From Alphaproteobacteria bacterium (GTDB taxonomy: Bacteria > Pseudomonadota > Alphaproteobacteria > Sphingomonadales > SMXR01): 23,618 nt of DNA. The position numbers and the translations under genes were made by a program. Position 1 is the first letter of the stretch. Each line of letters opens with the position of its first letter. The notes beneath the pieces were generated by a model. It ran no database searches, was not told the origin of the DNA, and worked only from the letters and a program-made list of their open reading frames with translations. The stretch covers positions 1-23,618 of the forward strand of contig SMXR01000041.1 of NCBI GenBank assembly GCA_004356215.1, in the 5' to 3' direction. Of this stretch, positions 21,255 through 23,618 are shown one piece after another.

Positions 21255-23456
21255 ATGGCGAAGAACTTAAGTTTATTTGAAGAGAAAGAGGGCCGAATTT
21301 CGGTCCTGCTGCCCTTCGCGCTGGGGCGGGTGCTGGACTATAAATTTGATGGCGAGCGCCCTGAACATGGCACTTTTGTGAGGGTTCCGCTAGCTGGGCG
21401 CGTGGTCACTGGTGTCGTTTGGGAAAAGCCGAAGGAGGAAAAAGAAGTTCCCCTGGAAAAGTTGAAATTCATTTATGAGGTCCTCAACGTCCCGACTCTG
21501 ACCGATGAGCAGCGCCACTTTATCGACTGGGTTGCAAATTATACCATCTCAACCCCGGGAAACGTTTTGAAGATGTCAATGTCATCACCCGGTGCGCTGA
21601 AAACCCTGCCAACTAGTATGCAATATTTCAAGGGGAAGGCCGCGGTTGACCCCGCGCGCCTGACGCCAGCACGCCTACAGGTGCTGGATGTCATTGATGA
21701 CGGCAAGGAACGGTCAATCAAGTCGATTTCGAAAAAAGCCGGGGTCAGCGAGGCAGTCGTGCGCGGCCTGATTAAACTCGGCCTGATCGAGGGGGTGGAA
21801 CGCACCAAAGACCGGCCCTATCAACCGCCAGATCCTGAAATGAAGGGGCCTGAGCTAAACGATGAGCAAAAGGATGCAGTTACTACCCTGAAAGCGGGGC
21901 TTGAAAAAGGGTTCCAACCGACCGCCCTGGAAGGGGTCACCGGATCCGGCAAAACCGAGGTTTATTTTGAAGTTATCGCTGATATCCTGAAAAACCCTGA
22001 AAATCAGGTTTTGGTTCTCCTACCGGAAATAGCCCTTACTGGTCAATGGCTGGAACGATTCCGGAACCGGTTCGGGGCCTTGCCGGTAGAATGGCATTCG
22101 GATTTAGGCAAGGCGGAACGAAGACGCGCCTGGCGCGCGGTAGCATCGGGCGAGGCCCGGATAATCATCGGCGCCAGATCTGCGCTGTTTTTACCCTTCA
22201 AAAAACTCGGCTTGGTGGTGGTCGATGAAGAACATGACCAATCCTTTAAACAGGAAGACGGGGTTATCTACCACGCCCGTGATATGGCGGTGGTTCGGGC
22301 GCAACTGGCAGACTGTCCCATCATTCTCTCCAGCGCCACGCTTTCATACGAAACCCTGGCCAATATCGAACGCAAAAGGTTTTCACACGTCACCTTGAAG
22401 CACCGCTATGGCGGCGCCAGTTTTCCCGATCTTACTGCCATTGATATGCGCGAAGCTGAAAACCCAGCCGGAAACTGGCTATCAACAGCACTTAACGAAG
22501 CCCTGAAGGAAACACTGGAACGGGGCGAACAGGCGATGCTGTTCCTGAACCGCCGGGGCTATGCCCCCTTAACCCTGTGCCGGACGTGCGGGACTCGGAT
22601 AGAATGCCCCAACTGTACCGCCTGGATGGTCGAACATCGCCTGAAGCGGCACCTGATGTGCCATCATTGCGGCCATTCAATCCCGACCCCTAAATTTTGT
22701 CCTGAATGCGGTGTTGAGGATAGCCTTGCTGTTTGCGGCCCCGGAGTTGAACGCCTGGAAGAAGAAGTCGCCCGCCTTTTCCCCCATGCCAAACGTCTGG
22801 TTATGACATCGGATACAATCACCAGTCCCCATAAGGGGGCGGAAATGGTAGCGCGAATCGCCGCGGGCGAGATTGATATCATTATCGGAACACAAGTGAT
22901 TACCAAAGGCTATCATTTCCCTAAGCTAACTCTGGTTGGCGTGATTGATGCAGATATTGGGTTAAAAGGCGGTGATCTCAGGGCAGGCGAGCGCACATAT
23001 CAGCAACTAGAACAAGTTTCTGGCCGCGCCGGCCGCGAGAAACTAAAGGGTCATGTTTATATTCAAACCTACATGCCCGACAATCCGGTGATGGCCGCGC
23101 TGCTCTCTGGTGATAAGGAGGTTTTCATCAAAAGCGATATGGCGCAGCGATTAAAGTTTAATATGCCACCCTATGGCCGTTTGGCTTCGATTCTTGTTTC
23201 AGGGCCAAACTTGCCCAAAGTAGAAGCTCTCAGCCATGAACTGGCCAGACGTTTTCCGCGGGACAAAGGGGTTAGCCTGTTTGGCCCGGCCCAGGCCCCG
23301 CTGGCCCGTCTACAGGGTCGGTTTCGCTATCGCCTGCTCTTAAAAACCAACCGCAAAACTCACCTTCAAAATGTAATTCGAAGTTGGATGAAAGGGGTAA
23401 GACCAAGAGGCGGAATCAGAATCAAAATTGATATTGATCCCTACAGCTTTTTATAA
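21255..23456 (+). CDS. priA: Primosomal protein N' (replication restart helicase PriA)
   Basis: PriA recognises stalled forks and D-loops and reloads the replisome. The 733-residue protein has the N-terminal 3'-DNA-binding domain (about 14-110), a winged-helix region (about 135-185), helicase motif I GVTGSGKT (227-234), motif II DEEH (324-327) and motif III SSATLS (359-364). The zinc-binding insert with eight cysteines follows (C442, C445, C451, C454, C469, C472, C482, C485), then helicase lobe 2 including GTQVITKGYHFP and QVSGRAGR. All catalytic elements are intact. The arrangement priA then atpH is common in alphaproteobacteria. It is divergent from the transaldolase gene, with 97 bases between starts. 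Confidence 0.97.
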   Translation: MAKNLSLFEEKEGRISVLLPFALGRVLDYKFDGERPEHGTFVRVPLAGRVVTGVVWEKPKEEKEVPLEKLKFIYEVLNVPTLTDEQRHFIDWVANYTISTPGNVLKMSMSSPGALKTLPTSMQYFKGKAAVDPARLTPARLQVLDVIDDGKERSIKSISKKAGVSEAVVRGLIKLGLIEGVERTKDRPYQPPDPEMKGPELNDEQKDAVTTLKAGLEKGFQPTALEGVTGSGKTEVYFEVIADILKNPENQVLVLLPEIALTGQWLERFRNRFGALPVEWHSDLGKAERRRAWRAVASGEARIIIGARSALFLPFKKLGLVVVDEEHDQSFKQEDGVIYHARDMAVVRAQLADCPIILSSATLSYETLANIERKRFSHVTLKHRYGGASFPDLTAIDMREAENPAGNWLSTALNEALKETLERGEQAMLFLNRRGYAPLTLCRTCGTRIECPNCTAWMVEHRLKRHLMCHHCGHSIPTPKFCPECGVEDSLAVCGPGVERLEEEVARLFPHAKRLVMTSDTITSPHKGAEMVARIAAGEIDIIIGTQVITKGYHFPKLTLVGVIDADIGLKGGDLRAGERTYQQLEQVSGRAGREKLKGHVYIQTYMPDNPVMAALLSGDKEVFIKSDMAQRLKFNMPPYGRLASILVSGPNLPKVEALSHELARRFPRDKGVSLFGPAQAPLARLQGRFRYRLLLKTNRKTHLQNVIRSWMKGVRPRGGIRIKIDIDPYSFL

Positions 23457-23511
23457 GGAAAAATACCCTTTTCAAACCCCTCGAAATTTTTCGCTTTTAT
23501 CCTCATTGGCT

Positions 23512-23537
23512 GCTTGCAAGCCCCAAGGCACTATGCT
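23512..23537 (+). promoter_or_regulatory. Palindrome and -10-like element before the probable atpH
   Basis: The 136-base gap after priA contains the perfect ten-base palindrome GCTTGCAAGC (23512-23521) and TATGCT (23532-23537), a fair -10. A -35 at the standard distance is not evident: TTGCAA (23514-23519) is only 12 bases away and TTGGCT (23506-23511) is 20. This is a plausible control region for the ATP synthase operon. No convincing priA terminator was seen. Confidence 0.3.
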
Positions 23538-23592
23538 AGGTAATCCGCGCGTTTAAAGGTGCAAGAAAACAGGGAATCGGCAGGAAAAGTCT

Positions 23593-23618
23593 GTGTCTTC
23601 CAATCATGTAAAAGCTTC
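23593..23618 (+). CDS. atpH: Probable start of ATP synthase F1 delta subunit (3' partial)
   Basis: A GTG at 23593 opens a frame to the window end reading M-S-S-N-H-V-K-A. AGGAAAA (23582-23588) lies at good distance before it. Eight residues are too few for a homology call. The assignment rests on the common alphaproteobacterial order priA-atpH-atpA and on the similarity of this beginning to the MSS… starts of delta subunits in the group. An ATG at 23606, out of this frame, is the alternative. Confidence 0.45.

Noticed and set aside
23482..23500. Terminator after priA
   Set aside because: CGAAA/TTTCG is AT-rich with a loop of only two to four bases, and no GC-rich stem precedes the T-rich stretch.

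Overview
This window is a stretch of core chromosome from an alphaproteobacterium, most likely a Rhodospirillales-like lineage of moderate GC content. The assignment rests on gene order recalled for the group: a ribosomal operon (rpsP-rimM-trmD-rplS) followed by asd; a CoA ester lyase beside sdhCDAB; zapE, mdh, sucCD, sucAB and lpd in one direction; and priA directly before the ATP synthase (atpH) operon. I saw no rRNA, tRNA, CRISPR array, insertion sequence or phage gene. No gene-free stretch exceeds about 140 bases.

Layout. Bases 1-2195 hold the translation operon: the 3' end of a gene with a Lys/Glu/Ala decapeptide-repeat tail (probably rpsP, ribosomal protein S16), rimM, trmD (overlapping by four bases) and rplS with a lysine-rich tail. 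A hairpin-plus-T terminator and an overlapping promoter candidate separate this from asd (2278-3294). Next is a bacterial angiotensin-converting-enzyme-type M2 peptidase (3410-5251), the least expected gene here, closed by a strong intrinsic terminator at 5286-5315. A CoA ester lyase of the malyl-CoA/citrate lyase family (5333-6211) then leads into sdhC-sdhD-sdhA-sdhB (6301-9645), zapE (9688-10845), mdh (10961-11926), sucC-sucD (11957-14005), sucA-sucB (14047-18093) and lpdA (18115-19524).

On the opposite strand a transaldolase-type gene (21157-20504) leads into xerC (20476-19529), which meets lpdA tail to tail only four bases apart. priA (21255-23456) diverges from the transaldolase. The last 26 bases look like the start of atpH with a GTG start codon.

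Together, the genes from 6301 to 19524 encode succinate dehydrogenase, malate dehydrogenase, succinyl-CoA synthetase and the whole 2-oxoglutarate dehydrogenase complex: the TCA steps from 2-oxoglutarate to oxaloacetate except fumarase. The AFG1-type ATPase ZapE is embedded among them. The CoA ester lyase could feed C2/C3 units (glyoxylate, acetyl-CoA, propionyl-CoA or malate) into the cycle.

I did not find a new multi-gene system. The points most worth a second look are the repeat-bearing ribosomal tail whose second reading frame stays open into rimM, the intact ACE-like peptidase, the lpdA terminator hidden in the last codons of xerC, the terminator placed immediately before the CoA ester lyase, and a possibly leaderless zapE.
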